In this document: one piece after another, positions 7,962-16,649 of the stretch
Layout: every line of letters starts with the position of its first letter
Numbering within the stretch: position 1 is the first letter of the stretch
Assembly (NCBI RefSeq): GCF_002162355.1
Contig: NZ_CP021434.1
Location: 3,588,001 to 3,652,000 of the forward strand
DNA length: 64,000 nucleotides
From: Tumebacillus avium
GTDB lineage: Bacteria > Bacillota > Bacilli > Tumebacillales > Tumebacillaceae
Direction: 5' to 3'
Notes under the pieces: model-generated
Database searches by the model: none
What the model was told of the DNA's origin: nothing
Seen by the model: only the letters and a program-made list of their open reading frames with translations
Translations under genes and position numbers: made by a program

Positions 7962-8723
7962 ATGGCTCACGATCATTATCGCGACCGCATTCCTGGCACA
8001 CCGCGCTTTAAAGAAAAAGACAAGAAGAAGCCGCTTGGAACGGAACCGTTCTTTCCAAACTTTCTTCTGAAAGAATGGATTGTAGGTTCGCTCTTCCTCG
8101 TTGCTTTTGTACTTTGGATTATTTTCAACCCGGTTCACCTGACCGATCCGGCCGATCCGAACCCGTCGGGCTTTATCCCGATGCCGGACTGGTACTTCCT
8201 GTTCCTTTACCAGTTGCTCAAGTACTTCCCGGGCGACATGGTATGGATGGGTACGGTTGTTGTGCCTGGCGTTGCTTCCACGCTGCTGATCATCGCTCCG
8301 TGGCTTGACAACAGCAAGGCGCGCCATCCGTTTAAGCGTCCGGTTGCGACCACCGCAATGACGCTGGCAGTTCTCTTGTGCATCTGGCTGACCTACGAAG
8401 CGGAAGTGCAGCACGAAGACGCGCTGGCACACGCTCCGAAGCCGGTGGACAAGTCGGAAATGCCGGTTGACACCGCACTCGTTGACGAAGGCGATGCAGG
8501 CGCGAAGCAGTTCCAAGCTTCCTGCGCAGGCTGCCACGGCACCGATTTGAAAGGTGTTGCAGGTCCGTACCTGCTTGGCGTTGGTAACAAGTACGATGCA
8601 GCACAACTCGAAGAGGTAATCACCAAAGGCTTCCCGCCGTTGATGCCTCCGGGCGGCGGTTTGACCGACAAGGCGAAAATCGCTGAAATTGCTACTTGGC
8701 TGTCCAAGCAAAAACAAAAATAA
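7962..8723 (+). CDS. qcrC: Menaquinol:cytochrome c reductase subunit IV-cytochrome c fusion QcrC
   Basis: A 253-residue fusion typical of Bacillales. The N-terminal part is the subunit-IV-like portion of cytochrome b with three membrane helices and the PDWYF element (IPMPDWYFLFLYQLLK). The C-terminal part is a cytochrome c domain with CAGCH at about residue 188 and a probable Met ligand in LMPPGGG. It accepts electrons from the Rieske subunit and passes them to cytochrome c or an oxidase. AGAAGGAGGT precedes the ATG. A terminator follows at once, closing the operon. Confidence 0.95.
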   Translation: MAHDHYRDRIPGTPRFKEKDKKKPLGTEPFFPNFLLKEWIVGSLFLVAFVLWIIFNPVHLTDPADPNPSGFIPMPDWYFLFLYQLLKYFPGDMVWMGTVVVPGVASTLLIIAPWLDNSKARHPFKRPVATTAMTLAVLLCIWLTYEAEVQHEDALAHAPKPVDKSEMPVDTALVDEGDAGAKQFQASCAGCHGTDLKGVAGPYLLGVGNKYDAAQLEEVITKGFPPLMPPGGGLTDKAKIAEIATWLSKQKQK

Positions 8724-8730
8724 TCGCATA

Positions 8731-8762
8731 AACCGACCCGGGCAACTGGGTCGGTTTTTTCG
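8731..8762 (+). terminator. Terminator of qcrABC
   Basis: AACCGACCC and GGGTCGGTT form a 9-bp stem followed by TTTTTT. Confidence 0.88.
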
Positions 8763-8777
8763 TAGGAGGTAGCCTCT

Positions 8778-9356
8778 GTGCTGCAAGTGATTCGCGCGCA
8801 GCTGATGAGCCGTCCGTTTTTGTGGCTCTTGTTCTTTTGCAACCTGCTTGGCACGATCTACGGCTTTTACTGGTATCGCTATCAGATCGAAGACACTGCC
8901 TGGTACTGGAACTTCTTTGTGCCGGACAGCCCGACGTCATCGGGCTTGTTTACGCTGGTCATCTTGCTGTGGCTGATCCGCAAATCGTCGCCGTTTTTGG
9001 AGATGCTGTCGATGGTGACGAACATCAAATACGGCATCTGGGCGTGCGGAGTTATTTTTACATACGGAATTGCCGATGGCGGGATTGAAGCGCAAAACTG
9101 GATGCTTGTCCTGTCGCACGGCGCGATGGCCGTCGAAGTTATCTTGTACAACTTTGCCTACAAGTTTGACTGGCGGTTGCTGTGGATCGGGGCGGTCTGG
9201 CTGCTCTTTAATGATTTTGTAGACTATGTGTACGGGATTCACCCGTATTTGCAAGATGAACGCTTTTATAGCGACGTGCAGTTTTGGACGCCGATGTTGA
9301 GCATTTTGACCTTGCTGCTCGTGGCGCTGCTGCGTCCCAAAGCTCGGACAAATTAG
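8778..9356 (+). CDS. ypjA: YpjA-like DUF1405 membrane protein
   Basis: A 192-residue polytopic membrane protein of the DUF1405 family (YpjA in B. subtilis), with about six hydrophobic segments, for example FLWLLFFCNLLGTIYGFYWY and LSILTLLLVALL. The GTG start has AGGAGG 8 bases upstream. Its position directly after qcrC and before ypjB is the conserved Bacillus order. Molecular function unknown. Confidence 0.85.
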   Translation: MLQVIRAQLMSRPFLWLLFFCNLLGTIYGFYWYRYQIEDTAWYWNFFVPDSPTSSGLFTLVILLWLIRKSSPFLEMLSMVTNIKYGIWACGVIFTYGIADGGIEAQNWMLVLSHGAMAVEVILYNFAYKFDWRLLWIGAVWLLFNDFVDYVYGIHPYLQDERFYSDVQFWTPMLSILTLLLVALLRPKARTN

Positions 9357-9371
9357 CATGTCTAATTTATT

Positions 9372-9401
9372 GCCTCCCCCCATATATTCGTGGTGGGAGG
9401 C
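9372..9401 (+). promoter_or_regulatory. Hairpin covering the ypjB ribosome-binding site
   Basis: GCCTCCC (9372-9378) pairs with GGGAGGC (9395-9401). The 3' arm holds the only Shine-Dalgarno of ypjB and is followed by GATTTTT. It could limit ypjB translation or act as a weak terminator after ypjA. Confidence 0.45.
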
Positions 9402-9408
9402 GATTTTT

Positions 9409-10200
9409 ATGTGTAGGCGTCTGGCTTGGCTGCTCGTCCTCTTCCTTACTGTCTTCTGTGTCACGCCCGCGCAGGCCGCAGAGTTGGTGAATCCGATCAC
9501 TTTGTACCAGGAGTCGGTCAAGGTGGAGAACATGATCAAGCAAGGGGAGAGTCCGGGCAAAGTGTTGACCGCTTTGGAGACATTGTCTGACATGTATACG
9601 CGGCTCGATCCGCGCAACATTCATCAACGTGTGGAAGGGCAGCAGGCGGTCACCGCGGAGCTGATCGCGCTGAAGCAGATGTTTGCTGCCGTCAAGGGAC
9701 CGGAGCAGGCGGTGGCGGAATACCGCATTCACCGGCTGTCGGTCGCGTTTGATTCGCTGGCCTATCCAACGTCTTCGACGTGGCTGCCGGTGGCGCGGTC
9801 GATGGAGAACAACCTTGACAAGCTGATTGAAACGGTGGCAAAAGGGGATCAAAAAGCGGCGCGCGCGACGATGAGCAAACTGCGTCAAGAGCGCGATGGG
9901 ATCTGGCTGGCACTGCAATTGCACGGCCATCCGGCGGAGTTGAATGCACTGCAGTCGGCGCATCGTTATGTCGAGTCGCAGTTGGCGATGGAGCAAGTGG
10001 CCGACAAACAAGGCACGCTGGATGCGCTCGGGTCGTACAAGGCTTCGATTGGCAGCGTGACCTCACAAATTCACAAAGTTGAAGATCCGCCGTTTTTGCC
10101 GGTGCTGCACCTGACGCTCGATCCGATGATGTACGGTACGGCAGGCGCGATGATCCTAGCACTCTTTGGCTGGCGGATGTTTCGCAAAAAGAAAAACTAG
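9409..10200 (+). CDS. ypjB: Sporulation protein YpjB
   Basis: A 263-residue YpjB-type sporulation protein. It has a signal peptide (hydrophobic LAWLLVLFLTVFCV, then AQA as cleavage site), a helical extracytoplasmic domain, and a single C-terminal membrane helix ending in FRKKKN. I place the start at the ATG at 9409, after GGGAGG, rather than the ATG at 9358 without a ribosome site. It follows ypjA as in B. subtilis. Its biochemical role is unknown. Confidence 0.82.
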   Translation: MCRRLAWLLVLFLTVFCVTPAQAAELVNPITLYQESVKVENMIKQGESPGKVLTALETLSDMYTRLDPRNIHQRVEGQQAVTAELIALKQMFAAVKGPEQAVAEYRIHRLSVAFDSLAYPTSSTWLPVARSMENNLDKLIETVAKGDQKAARATMSKLRQERDGIWLALQLHGHPAELNALQSAHRYVESQLAMEQVADKQGTLDALGSYKASIGSVTSQIHKVEDPPFLPVLHLTLDPMMYGTAGAMILALFGWRMFRKKKN

Positions 10201-10224
10201 GAATCCCTGGGACTCCTAGTTTTT
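10192..10224. terminator. Bidirectional terminator between ypjB and the YitT gene
   Basis: AAAAACTAGGA and TCCTAGTTTTT form a perfect 11-bp stem around an 11-base loop, overlapping the ypjB stop codon. Confidence 0.9.
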
Positions 10225-10232
10225 CGCATGCT

Positions 10233-11081
10233 TTAGTTTTTGGCGTGTTTCAGGGGATTAAATCCTTCACCGAGCACATCGTGCACATCGTTGACGACGA
10301 TGAATGACAGCGGGTCGATCTGGCGGCAGATCTCATTGACGCGGGTGATCTCCTCGCGGGAGACGACCACATACAAGACCTGCTTGTCGCGGCCGGTGTA
10401 GCCGCCGACACCGTTGAGCAGCGTTGTGCCGCGCTCCAGCTGGTCGTGGATCGCTTCGGCGATCAGGGTGCTCTGGTCGGAGATGATGAACATGGCGCGG
10501 GAGGTGGAGACCCCTTCGACGACCATGTCGATCACGCGGGCGGCGACAAAGAGGGCGACGAGCGAGTACATCGCGACCTCTTTCCCGATGATGAAGGCAA
10601 CAAAGGCGATCACCACCACGTCGATCATAAACAAGGTGCGGCCCATGCTCCAGCCCCAGTAGTGGTTGACGAGGCGGGCGATGATGTCGGCGCCGCCGGT
10701 GGTGCCGCCGTAGCGGAAGATGATGCCAAGCCCGACCCCGGAGGCCACGCCGCCGTACAGGGAGGCGAGGAGCTTGTCTTCCACGCCCATCGAGAACCAG
10801 CCGATGGTTATTTCCGCAAACACGGAGACGGCAACGACGCCAAAGATCGTTTTCAGCAAAAATTCGCGGCCAAAACGCTTCCAGCCGATCAAAAACAGCG
10901 GGATGTTCAAGACGAGGAAGGTGAGGCCGACCGGAATTTTGAACAGATACAGCCCGAGGATCGAGATGCCGACAAAGCCGCCTTCTGCCAGGCCGTTCTG
11001 GATGATGAAGTTGTTCAGCCCAAAGGTGAACACAAAGGCACCGACTAAGATGCCGAAGTATTCAAGAATGTAACGTTGCAA
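10233..11081 (-). CDS. YitT-family membrane protein (YpjC-like)
   Basis: A 282-residue YitT-family protein. The first 160 or so residues hold five membrane helices, with a conserved Gly-rich GGTTGGADIIARLV loop. The C-terminal region is a soluble DUF2179 domain (residues about 195-282) ending DVLGEGFNPLKH, the usual YitT signature. Position after ypjB suggests the YpjC orthologue, here on the opposite strand. A -35 TTGTTC and -10 TACACT 17 bases apart lie upstream on the minus strand. Transport substrate unknown. Confidence 0.88.
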   Translation of the reverse strand: MQRYILEYFGILVGAFVFTFGLNNFIIQNGLAEGGFVGISILGLYLFKIPVGLTFLVLNIPLFLIGWKRFGREFLLKTIFGVVAVSVFAEITIGWFSMGVEDKLLASLYGGVASGVGLGIIFRYGGTTGGADIIARLVNHYWGWSMGRTLFMIDVVVIAFVAFIIGKEVAMYSLVALFVAARVIDMVVEGVSTSRAMFIISDQSTLIAEAIHDQLERGTTLLNGVGGYTGRDKQVLYVVVSREEITRVNEICRQIDPLSFIVVNDVHDVLGEGFNPLKHAKN

Positions 11082-11128
11082 GCCGGTTCCGCCTTTCTTT
11101 CGTATAGAAACTGAATGAGGTTGGTACT

Positions 11129-11157
11129 AGTGTACCTACAGCGGAATATTTGAACAA
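11129..11157 (-). promoter_or_regulatory. Candidate promoter of the YitT-family gene
   Basis: On the minus strand TTGTTC (11157-11152), a 17-base spacer and TACACT (11134-11129), about 50 bases before the start codon. Confidence 0.5.
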
Positions 11158-11214
11158 GGTGGTATGCAATAGTCGCAATCTTGCGTTTTGAGTATAAATA
11201 AGGGGGGGCGGGGG

Positions 11215-12165
11215 ATGAAGCGAAATCTCGCGCGTAATGTGCAGCTGACCGGGGCGCTCCTGTTGATTTGGGCCTTTTTGCAGGACATTCTGCTCACGCT
11301 GTCCACCATGACCTTCGTCCGCGATGATCACGGAAAATGGCAGGCGCTGATCCAGGCGGAGCAAGTCTCGCCGCTCTGGTCGGTGCTGTCTCTGCTGTTT
11401 GTGCTGGGGGGACTCGTCGTATTTCTCATCGGGTATCTGTTCAAAAAACGGCTCCCGATGCGCAAGGACCCGGGGCGTTCCCGACTCACGCTGCGGGACT
11501 TGTCGATATCGTTTGGCTGGGTCGGACTGTTGTTTTTCGGCAGTGTTTTTCTCTATTATTTTGGGATCGGCGGGCTGATTCCGGAGTGGTTCCGCACCTC
11601 GCCCGGGGCCAGTGCGCTGGGCGGCGTCTCGATGCAGATCGTCGCGATCCTTGTCATTCCGCTGTATTTCCGCAAGTCCTTGCGGGAGATCGGGCTGCAG
11701 CGCCCGGTGCTCTCGTGGAAGATGATCGGCTATGTGCTGATGTTTTTCATTTTCGTCTACGCGATGTCGCTGGTCACCACGTCGCTTTCCGAATGGATCG
11801 GCGTCGACACCGACTCCTACCGGGAGAAGCATATCTCGCAGGAACTCAACGATGCCAAAGCGCTTGGCTTCCTGATGGCGATGCTGCCGGTGATCGCGAC
11901 GGCGGTGATCGCGCCGCTGGGGGAAGAGCTGCTCTTTCGCGGGGTGCTGCAATCGGTGCTGACCGCCAAATGGGGCGTCTACGCCGGGGTGATCGGCTCT
12001 GCGCTGCTCTTCTCGCTGATCCACGCCGATCTGGTGCTGTTCGTCCCGATCTTCCTGATGGGGGTGCTGTTCAGCGTCCTCTACCGCATCACCGGCTCGC
12101 TCTGGGCGCCGATCTGGCTGCATGCGGTCAACAATCTCATCGCCAGCCTCAACGATCTGCTCTAA
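11215..12165 (+). CDS. CPBP-family intramembrane metalloprotease
   Basis: A 316-residue membrane protein of the CAAX/CPBP (Abi) family with about eight helices. Metal-site motifs are in order: EELLFRGVLQ near residue 237 (EExxxR), a His in LIHADLVLF near 268, and HAVNN near 302. These fit a glutamate/histidine intramembrane protease. The ATG at 1 base past a long G-rich stretch (GGGGGGGCGGGGG) is the likely start; the upstream in-frame start lies in that stretch. Substrate unknown. Confidence 0.85.
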   Translation: MKRNLARNVQLTGALLLIWAFLQDILLTLSTMTFVRDDHGKWQALIQAEQVSPLWSVLSLLFVLGGLVVFLIGYLFKKRLPMRKDPGRSRLTLRDLSISFGWVGLLFFGSVFLYYFGIGGLIPEWFRTSPGASALGGVSMQIVAILVIPLYFRKSLREIGLQRPVLSWKMIGYVLMFFIFVYAMSLVTTSLSEWIGVDTDSYREKHISQELNDAKALGFLMAMLPVIATAVIAPLGEELLFRGVLQSVLTAKWGVYAGVIGSALLFSLIHADLVLFVPIFLMGVLFSVLYRITGSLWAPIWLHAVNNLIASLNDLL

Positions 12166-12200
12166 AAAAAGCCTTCCCAATCTGCTTGGGAAGGCTTTTA
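12164..12200. terminator. Bidirectional terminator between the CPBP and DedA genes
   Basis: AAAAAAAGCCTTCCCAA and TTGGGAAGGCTTTTA form a long stem with a short loop, shared by two convergent genes. Confidence 0.9.
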
Positions 12201-12800
12201 TTTCACTCTCTTGCGTTTGCGCCAGTAGAAGAGGCCGTAGACGAGACCGGCGATCAAGGCGAGTCCGACGATCCAGAAGACTAACTGGTGGGTCAGATCT
12301 GTGACCCGCGTCCAGTGAACGCCCAGCACGTTGCCAAGCGTGATGAACGTCAGCGACCAGATGATGCCGCCCGAATAGGCGTACAGGGCAAACGAGCTGA
12401 ACTTCATCCGCGACAGCCCGGCCGCAAATGCGGTGACATGGCGAATGCCGGGGAGGAAGTAGCCGACGACCAGGACAAATTTGCCGAAGCGGTTGTACCA
12501 GTTGTTGACCGTGTCCAGCCGCTTTTGGTTGATGCCGACGCGGCGTCCGTACTTTTCGACGAGGGGCAGGCCAAAGCGATGGCCAAGCCAGTAGGAAGTG
12601 GAGATCCCCACGATGCTGCCGGAGATGGCGGTGAGCAGCGTGGCGGTCAAGTTCATCGTGCCTTGTGAGACCAAGTAGCCGCAATAGGTCATCAAGATCT
12701 CGTCCGGGATGGGCAGACCTACGATGCCGAGCACCAGCGAGATGAACAAGCCAAAGTAGCCATATGTTGTCACAAGCTCTAAAACGGTTTCCTTAATCAT
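12198..12800 (-). CDS. DedA-family membrane protein
   Basis: A 200-residue DedA-family protein, a group that includes polyprenyl-phosphate/lipid transporters. Hallmarks are GLPIPDEILMTYCGYL near residue 35, a Gly-rich ISGSIVGISTSYWLGHRFG segment, and YFLPGIRHVTAFAAGLSRM (the conserved F/YxPGxR motif). The C-terminus is basic (WRKRKRVK). GGAG lies 7 bases before the ATG at 12800; a longer version starting at 12836 has no ribosome site. The nearby uppP gene may be functionally related through undecaprenyl phosphate recycling, which is only an inference. Confidence 0.87.
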   Translation of the reverse strand: MIKETVLELVTTYGYFGLFISLVLGIVGLPIPDEILMTYCGYLVSQGTMNLTATLLTAISGSIVGISTSYWLGHRFGLPLVEKYGRRVGINQKRLDTVNNWYNRFGKFVLVVGYFLPGIRHVTAFAAGLSRMKFSSFALYAYSGGIIWSLTFITLGNVLGVHWTRVTDLTHQLVFWIVGLALIAGLVYGLFYWRKRKRVK

Positions 12801-12876
12801 AAGAGAGCTCCAGGCACCTACCTTCCTCGAAGACATGCAGTTATTAGCATATCATACCAAGCTTGGCGATCTCAAT

Positions 12877-13932
12877 TCATTTTTTGATCGAGATGCGCCG
12901 CGGCCAGAGCAGGAGCAGGAGCAGGAGGAAGCTGACATAGCCGAACACCGGGTAGAGATAATGCACGATGTTCGAGAAGCCGATCTGGGCCACAAAAAAC
13001 GCGGCGGTGAGGATGACGACGGTGATCAGCGACCCCTGCACCTTGTTTTGCGGGCTTGTCAGCTGCGAGCTTAAGCCAAACACGTTGGCGATCAACGTCG
13101 AGTAGATCTCGCCCCACAGCGCCATGATGAACAGCCCTTGCATCAGCGGCGAAAACGTGGAAGACAGGAAGCCCATCGGAACTTCGTATTCGGCGATCAG
13201 CGGCATGCGGGTCGACATGGCGTACTGTGCGCCGAGCAGCATGATGCCAAGGCCAAGCGCGCCAAGCAGACCGCCCATTTTCAAGACGCTGGGCTTCTTC
13301 ATCTCGCCGCCCATCGGCACGAGCACCGAGATGGCGAGTCCCATGTTCAGCGCGGCGTAGGTGATCGCGGAGAAGATCCAGGAGTAGCTGATCGACTCGG
13401 GATGGGCGACTGTCAGCTGCGGCCGGTATTCCGTTTGGAAAAAGCTCTGCAAGAAGATCGTGACGACGACGAGCAGCATCACCGGCACGATGATCGTGTT
13501 GGCGATCATGATGCCTTTCATGCCGCGCAGGATCGTCAGGAAGGTCAGCACCATCGTCAGGAGCACGCCGATCTGAAAAGAGAGGTTCAACTGCTCTTCG
13601 AACAGCGCGCCAACGCCTGCCAGCATGGCGACAGTGACGAAGAAGAGCATGATCATCATCGCAGTGTCGATCAAGGTGGCCAGCTTGCTGCCGAACAGAT
13701 AGGCGGTCATTTCGCGGTAGGAGCGGGCCTTCAGCTTGTGCCCGAGCAGGAGCATCTGCACGCCGACCCAAGCAAATAAGGCGACGGCAAGGAGGATGGC
13801 AGGGTAGGCCATCGGTCCAAGCAGCGTGAAAAACTGCAAAATCTCCTGCCCCGATGCAAAACCGGCGCCGACGACCGTTCCGATGTAGGTAAATGCGATC
13901 TGCAAAGAAAGTCGTAAATCAGTTCCATTCAT
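12877..13932 (-). CDS. YkvI-like membrane protein
   Basis: A 351-residue polytopic protein with about ten membrane helices, similar to YkvI-type proteins of the APC/LeuT-like fold. The N-terminal helix carries the signature TYIGTVVGAGFASGQEILQFF, where the unwound Gly-rich segment usually binds substrate. The end is basic (WPRRISIKK). It stands alone on the minus strand, divergent from uppP. Substrate unknown. Confidence 0.8.
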   Translation of the reverse strand: MNGTDLRLSLQIAFTYIGTVVGAGFASGQEILQFFTLLGPMAYPAILLAVALFAWVGVQMLLLGHKLKARSYREMTAYLFGSKLATLIDTAMMIMLFFVTVAMLAGVGALFEEQLNLSFQIGVLLTMVLTFLTILRGMKGIMIANTIIVPVMLLVVVTIFLQSFFQTEYRPQLTVAHPESISYSWIFSAITYAALNMGLAISVLVPMGGEMKKPSVLKMGGLLGALGLGIMLLGAQYAMSTRMPLIAEYEVPMGFLSSTFSPLMQGLFIMALWGEIYSTLIANVFGLSSQLTSPQNKVQGSLITVVILTAAFFVAQIGFSNIVHYLYPVFGYVSFLLLLLLLWPRRISIKK

Positions 13933-14050
13933 AGCTTATCCCCCCTACTAGCAACCATATTATTCGAAACCGAAAATCATGCTTTTGAATGTACAAGCAT
14001 AGGTGATATACAGGGAAAAAAATAAAAGAGAGCATAAGGAGGGGATGACG

Positions 14051-14836
14051 TTGTCTCTGTGGGAGGCGATATTCCTCGGCGTGGTACAAGGCCTGACCGA
14101 ATTTTTGCCGATCTCAAGCTCCGGTCACCTGGTCTTGTTTCAGCGGCTGTTCGGTCTTGAGGAAGGAGCCTTGACGTTCGATATCCTGCTGCATCTGGGC
14201 ACCTTGCTGGCGGTGTTTGCCGTCTTCTGGCGCGACATCCTGGACATTTTGAAAAACCCGTTTGGCAAGATGGGACGCCTGATCATCGTCGGCTCGATTC
14301 CGACTGCAATGATCGGATTTTTGTTCAAAGACTACTTTGACACGGCGTTTGCATCGGGCGGGACGCTCGGCATCGAGTTCGTCATCACCGGGATCGTCAT
14401 CTGGTGGGCCGACACAGCGCGCCGCGGCTTCAAGAAAGAGCGGGAGATGGGCTATGTCGATGCCTTGCTGATCGGCACGCTGCAAGGAGCGGCGATCATG
14501 CCGGCCTTGTCCCGCTCCGGACTGACGATCATGGGGGCGCTGTTTCGGGGCTTGGACCGCGAGTTTGCGGCGAAGTATTCGTTTTTGATGTCCATTCCGG
14601 TCATTCTCGGCGCCGGCGTGTTCGACATCTCCGATGCGATGGAGCAGGGGATGGCGATCGGCGCACCGGAGATCTTCGGGACGCTGGCCGCTGCGGTGGC
14701 CGGGTATTTCGCCATCAAATACATGATCGCGCTGATCGTCAAGCGCGGGATGCGGATGTTTGCCTGGTATGTCTGGCTGCTTGGCGGATTGATTTTGCTC
14801 GACCAGCTGTTCACCCAGTACTTGTTCACGTTTTAG
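14051..14836 (+). CDS. uppP: Undecaprenyl-diphosphatase UppP (BacA)
   Basis: A 261-residue integral membrane undecaprenyl-pyrophosphate phosphatase that recycles the lipid carrier for cell-wall and capsule synthesis and can give bacitracin resistance. Catalytic motifs are GLTEFLPISSSGHL near the N-terminus and MPALSRSGLTIMGA near residue 155. AAGGAGG is best spaced for the TTG at 14051; the ATG at 14045 abuts the ribosome site. Length matches the family. Confidence 0.93.
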   Translation: MSLWEAIFLGVVQGLTEFLPISSSGHLVLFQRLFGLEEGALTFDILLHLGTLLAVFAVFWRDILDILKNPFGKMGRLIIVGSIPTAMIGFLFKDYFDTAFASGGTLGIEFVITGIVIWWADTARRGFKKEREMGYVDALLIGTLQGAAIMPALSRSGLTIMGALFRGLDREFAAKYSFLMSIPVILGAGVFDISDAMEQGMAIGAPEIFGTLAAAVAGYFAIKYMIALIVKRGMRMFAWYVWLLGGLILLDQLFTQYLFTF

Positions 14837-14845
14837 AAGCCATAA

Positions 14846-14878
14846 CAAAAACCCCTTCCGCTCGGGAAGGGGTTTTTG
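14846..14878. terminator. Bidirectional terminator between uppP and ylbJ
   Basis: AAAAACCCCTTCC and GGAAGGGGTTTTT form a perfect stem with a 5-base loop. Confidence 0.9.
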
Positions 14879-14879
14879 C

Positions 14880-16151
14880 TTAGCGGCGATTGGAACGGGA
14901 GTTCCAAGCGACGAGGCGCGCGCTTTTGAAGAAGTGGATCGTCAGCGCGAGCAGGATGACCGAGCCGAAGATCAGGAACCAGTTTTTCATCACGATCAGG
15001 GACAGGCCCCAGTGCTGCATGCTTGGGTCGGCGACGGCCGCCATCATCGGCATCATCGGCGCAAACACTTCGGTTGCCGTCTGGCCCCAGCCCATGTTGT
15101 AGAAGATCAGGGTGAAGGCGCCGGCGAGCACCGCGTGCAGCAGGCGGGCTACCATGTACGGGGTCATGCGGATGTCGGTGCCGGTGAGAACGGACGCGAC
15201 CTGCGCATGCACAGACAGACCGGACCAGGCGATGATGAAGGAAACGATGATCAGCTGCTCAATTAGCGGTGCGGACGTCTGCGCCGCCATTGCGGAGCCG
15301 ATATCGATCTCGAAGAGACCTGCCACAAACGACTGCACGAGGCCGGCATCGAGGCCGATCACGCGGAAGATCATTTCGATCGGCAGAGCGATCAGCGGCA
15401 CGATGCCAGACAGGGACAGCACTTTGAACAGCACGGCGAAGAAGATGATAAAGCCACAAATCATAAACAGGGTCTTCATCGAGTCGTTGACCGCATCGCC
15501 GAGCAATTTGCCCAAGGTGCGGCCGTCTTCTTCACGCGCGCGCATCATTTCGCCAAAGGAGCGTTTGAAAATGTTGCCTTTGACGCGGGTTTCTTGCACA
15601 ACATCTTCTTCCCGGTGGTTGCGTTCGGCGCGAACTCCGTAAAACTTAAAGGCGATGCCTACCAAGAAAGCCGATATGTAATGGGCGATGGCAAGCAGCA
15701 TCCCGAGCTGCGGCGAGTGGAACATCCCGACCGCGACGGCGCCAAACATGAAGAGCGGGTCTGCCGTATTGGTGAACGCGAGCAGGCGCTCGCCTTCGAT
15801 CCGGGTGCAAAGTTTGTTTTTGCGGAACTTCGATGTGATGACCGCGTCCATCGGATACCCGGCGGCGAGGCCCATCGACAAGGCAAAGGCGCCGACTCCC
15901 GGCACGCTGAACAAAGGGCGCATCAGCGGTTCGAGCAGCACGCCCAGCGCATGGACGATCCCTACGCCAAGCAAGAGCTCCGAGAGGATGAAGAACGGCA
16001 GGAGGGACGGGAATACAACGTCCCAGAAAAGCTTTAACCCATCTACCCCGGCTTTGAACCCTTCTTGCGGGTACATGACCAGGGACAAGGTCAGAAAGAC
16101 GACCACGGTGGCCAAGATCGTTGTTGTTGAACGCTTCGGCGCTGTGGACAT
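14880..16151 (-). CDS. ylbJ: Sporulation integral membrane protein YlbJ-like
   Basis: A 423-residue protein with about ten membrane helices and nucleoside-recognition (Gate) features. The N-terminal half has FWDVVFPSLLPFFILSELL and GLAAGYPMDAVITSKFR; the C-terminal half has IIAWSGLSVHAQVASVL, typical of YlbJ-type sporulation proteins made in the mother cell. AAAGGAG abuts the ATG at 16163, so I prefer the ATG at 16151. B. subtilis carries ylbJ elsewhere, so the gene is relocated here. Confidence 0.85.
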   Translation of the reverse strand: MSTAPKRSTTTILATVVVFLTLSLVMYPQEGFKAGVDGLKLFWDVVFPSLLPFFILSELLLGVGIVHALGVLLEPLMRPLFSVPGVGAFALSMGLAAGYPMDAVITSKFRKNKLCTRIEGERLLAFTNTADPLFMFGAVAVGMFHSPQLGMLLAIAHYISAFLVGIAFKFYGVRAERNHREEDVVQETRVKGNIFKRSFGEMMRAREEDGRTLGKLLGDAVNDSMKTLFMICGFIIFFAVLFKVLSLSGIVPLIALPIEMIFRVIGLDAGLVQSFVAGLFEIDIGSAMAAQTSAPLIEQLIIVSFIIAWSGLSVHAQVASVLTGTDIRMTPYMVARLLHAVLAGAFTLIFYNMGWGQTATEVFAPMMPMMAAVADPSMQHWGLSLIVMKNWFLIFGSVILLALTIHFFKSARLVAWNSRSNRR

Positions 16152-16299
16152 TGCTAGCCTCATCTCCTTTTTCAATTCGAAATACGGACTACCCTTACCC
16201 ATACATATGGACGACCCGCCTGAGATATGTTTGGATTCGTCCAAGGCGGAAAGTTATGGTACTCTATACGAAAGATCAAACTGAGAAGGAGACACAGAG

Positions 16300-16632
16300 A
16301 TGGCCGACATGACGATCAAAGAGATGCAAAAAGATGTGGACGCGTATATCTCGCAGTTCAAAGAAGGCTATTTCCACCCGATGACGCTGGTGGTGCGCTT
16401 GACCGAAGAACTGGGAGAACTGGCGCGGGAAGTCAACCACAGCCACGGGCAGAAGCCCAAGAAGAAGGAAGAGGCGGAGAGCTCGATCGCGCTGGAGCTG
16501 GCCGACATGATGTTTGTTATCACCTGCATGGCCAATTCGCTGGGCATTGATCTGGAAGAAGCGCACCAGGCTGTGATGCATAAATTCAACACGCGCGACG
16601 CGAACCGCTGGACGCGCAAGGACGCAGAGTAA
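16300..16632 (+). CDS. ypjD: MazG-like nucleotide pyrophosphohydrolase YpjD
   Basis: A 110-residue MazG-type NTP pyrophosphohydrolase. The metal-binding EExxE + ExxD pattern is visible as VRLTEELGELAREV near residue 35 and ALELADMMFVITCMAN near 70. It hydrolyses (d)NTPs to the monophosphate, probably for house-cleaning. GAGAAGGAG precedes the ATG. It starts the conserved ypjD-dapB-mgsA block, with 17 bases to dapB. Confidence 0.92.
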   Translation: MADMTIKEMQKDVDAYISQFKEGYFHPMTLVVRLTEELGELAREVNHSHGQKPKKKEEAESSIALELADMMFVITCMANSLGIDLEEAHQAVMHKFNTRDANRWTRKDAE

Positions 16633-16649
16633 AAAGGGGATCGATACAT

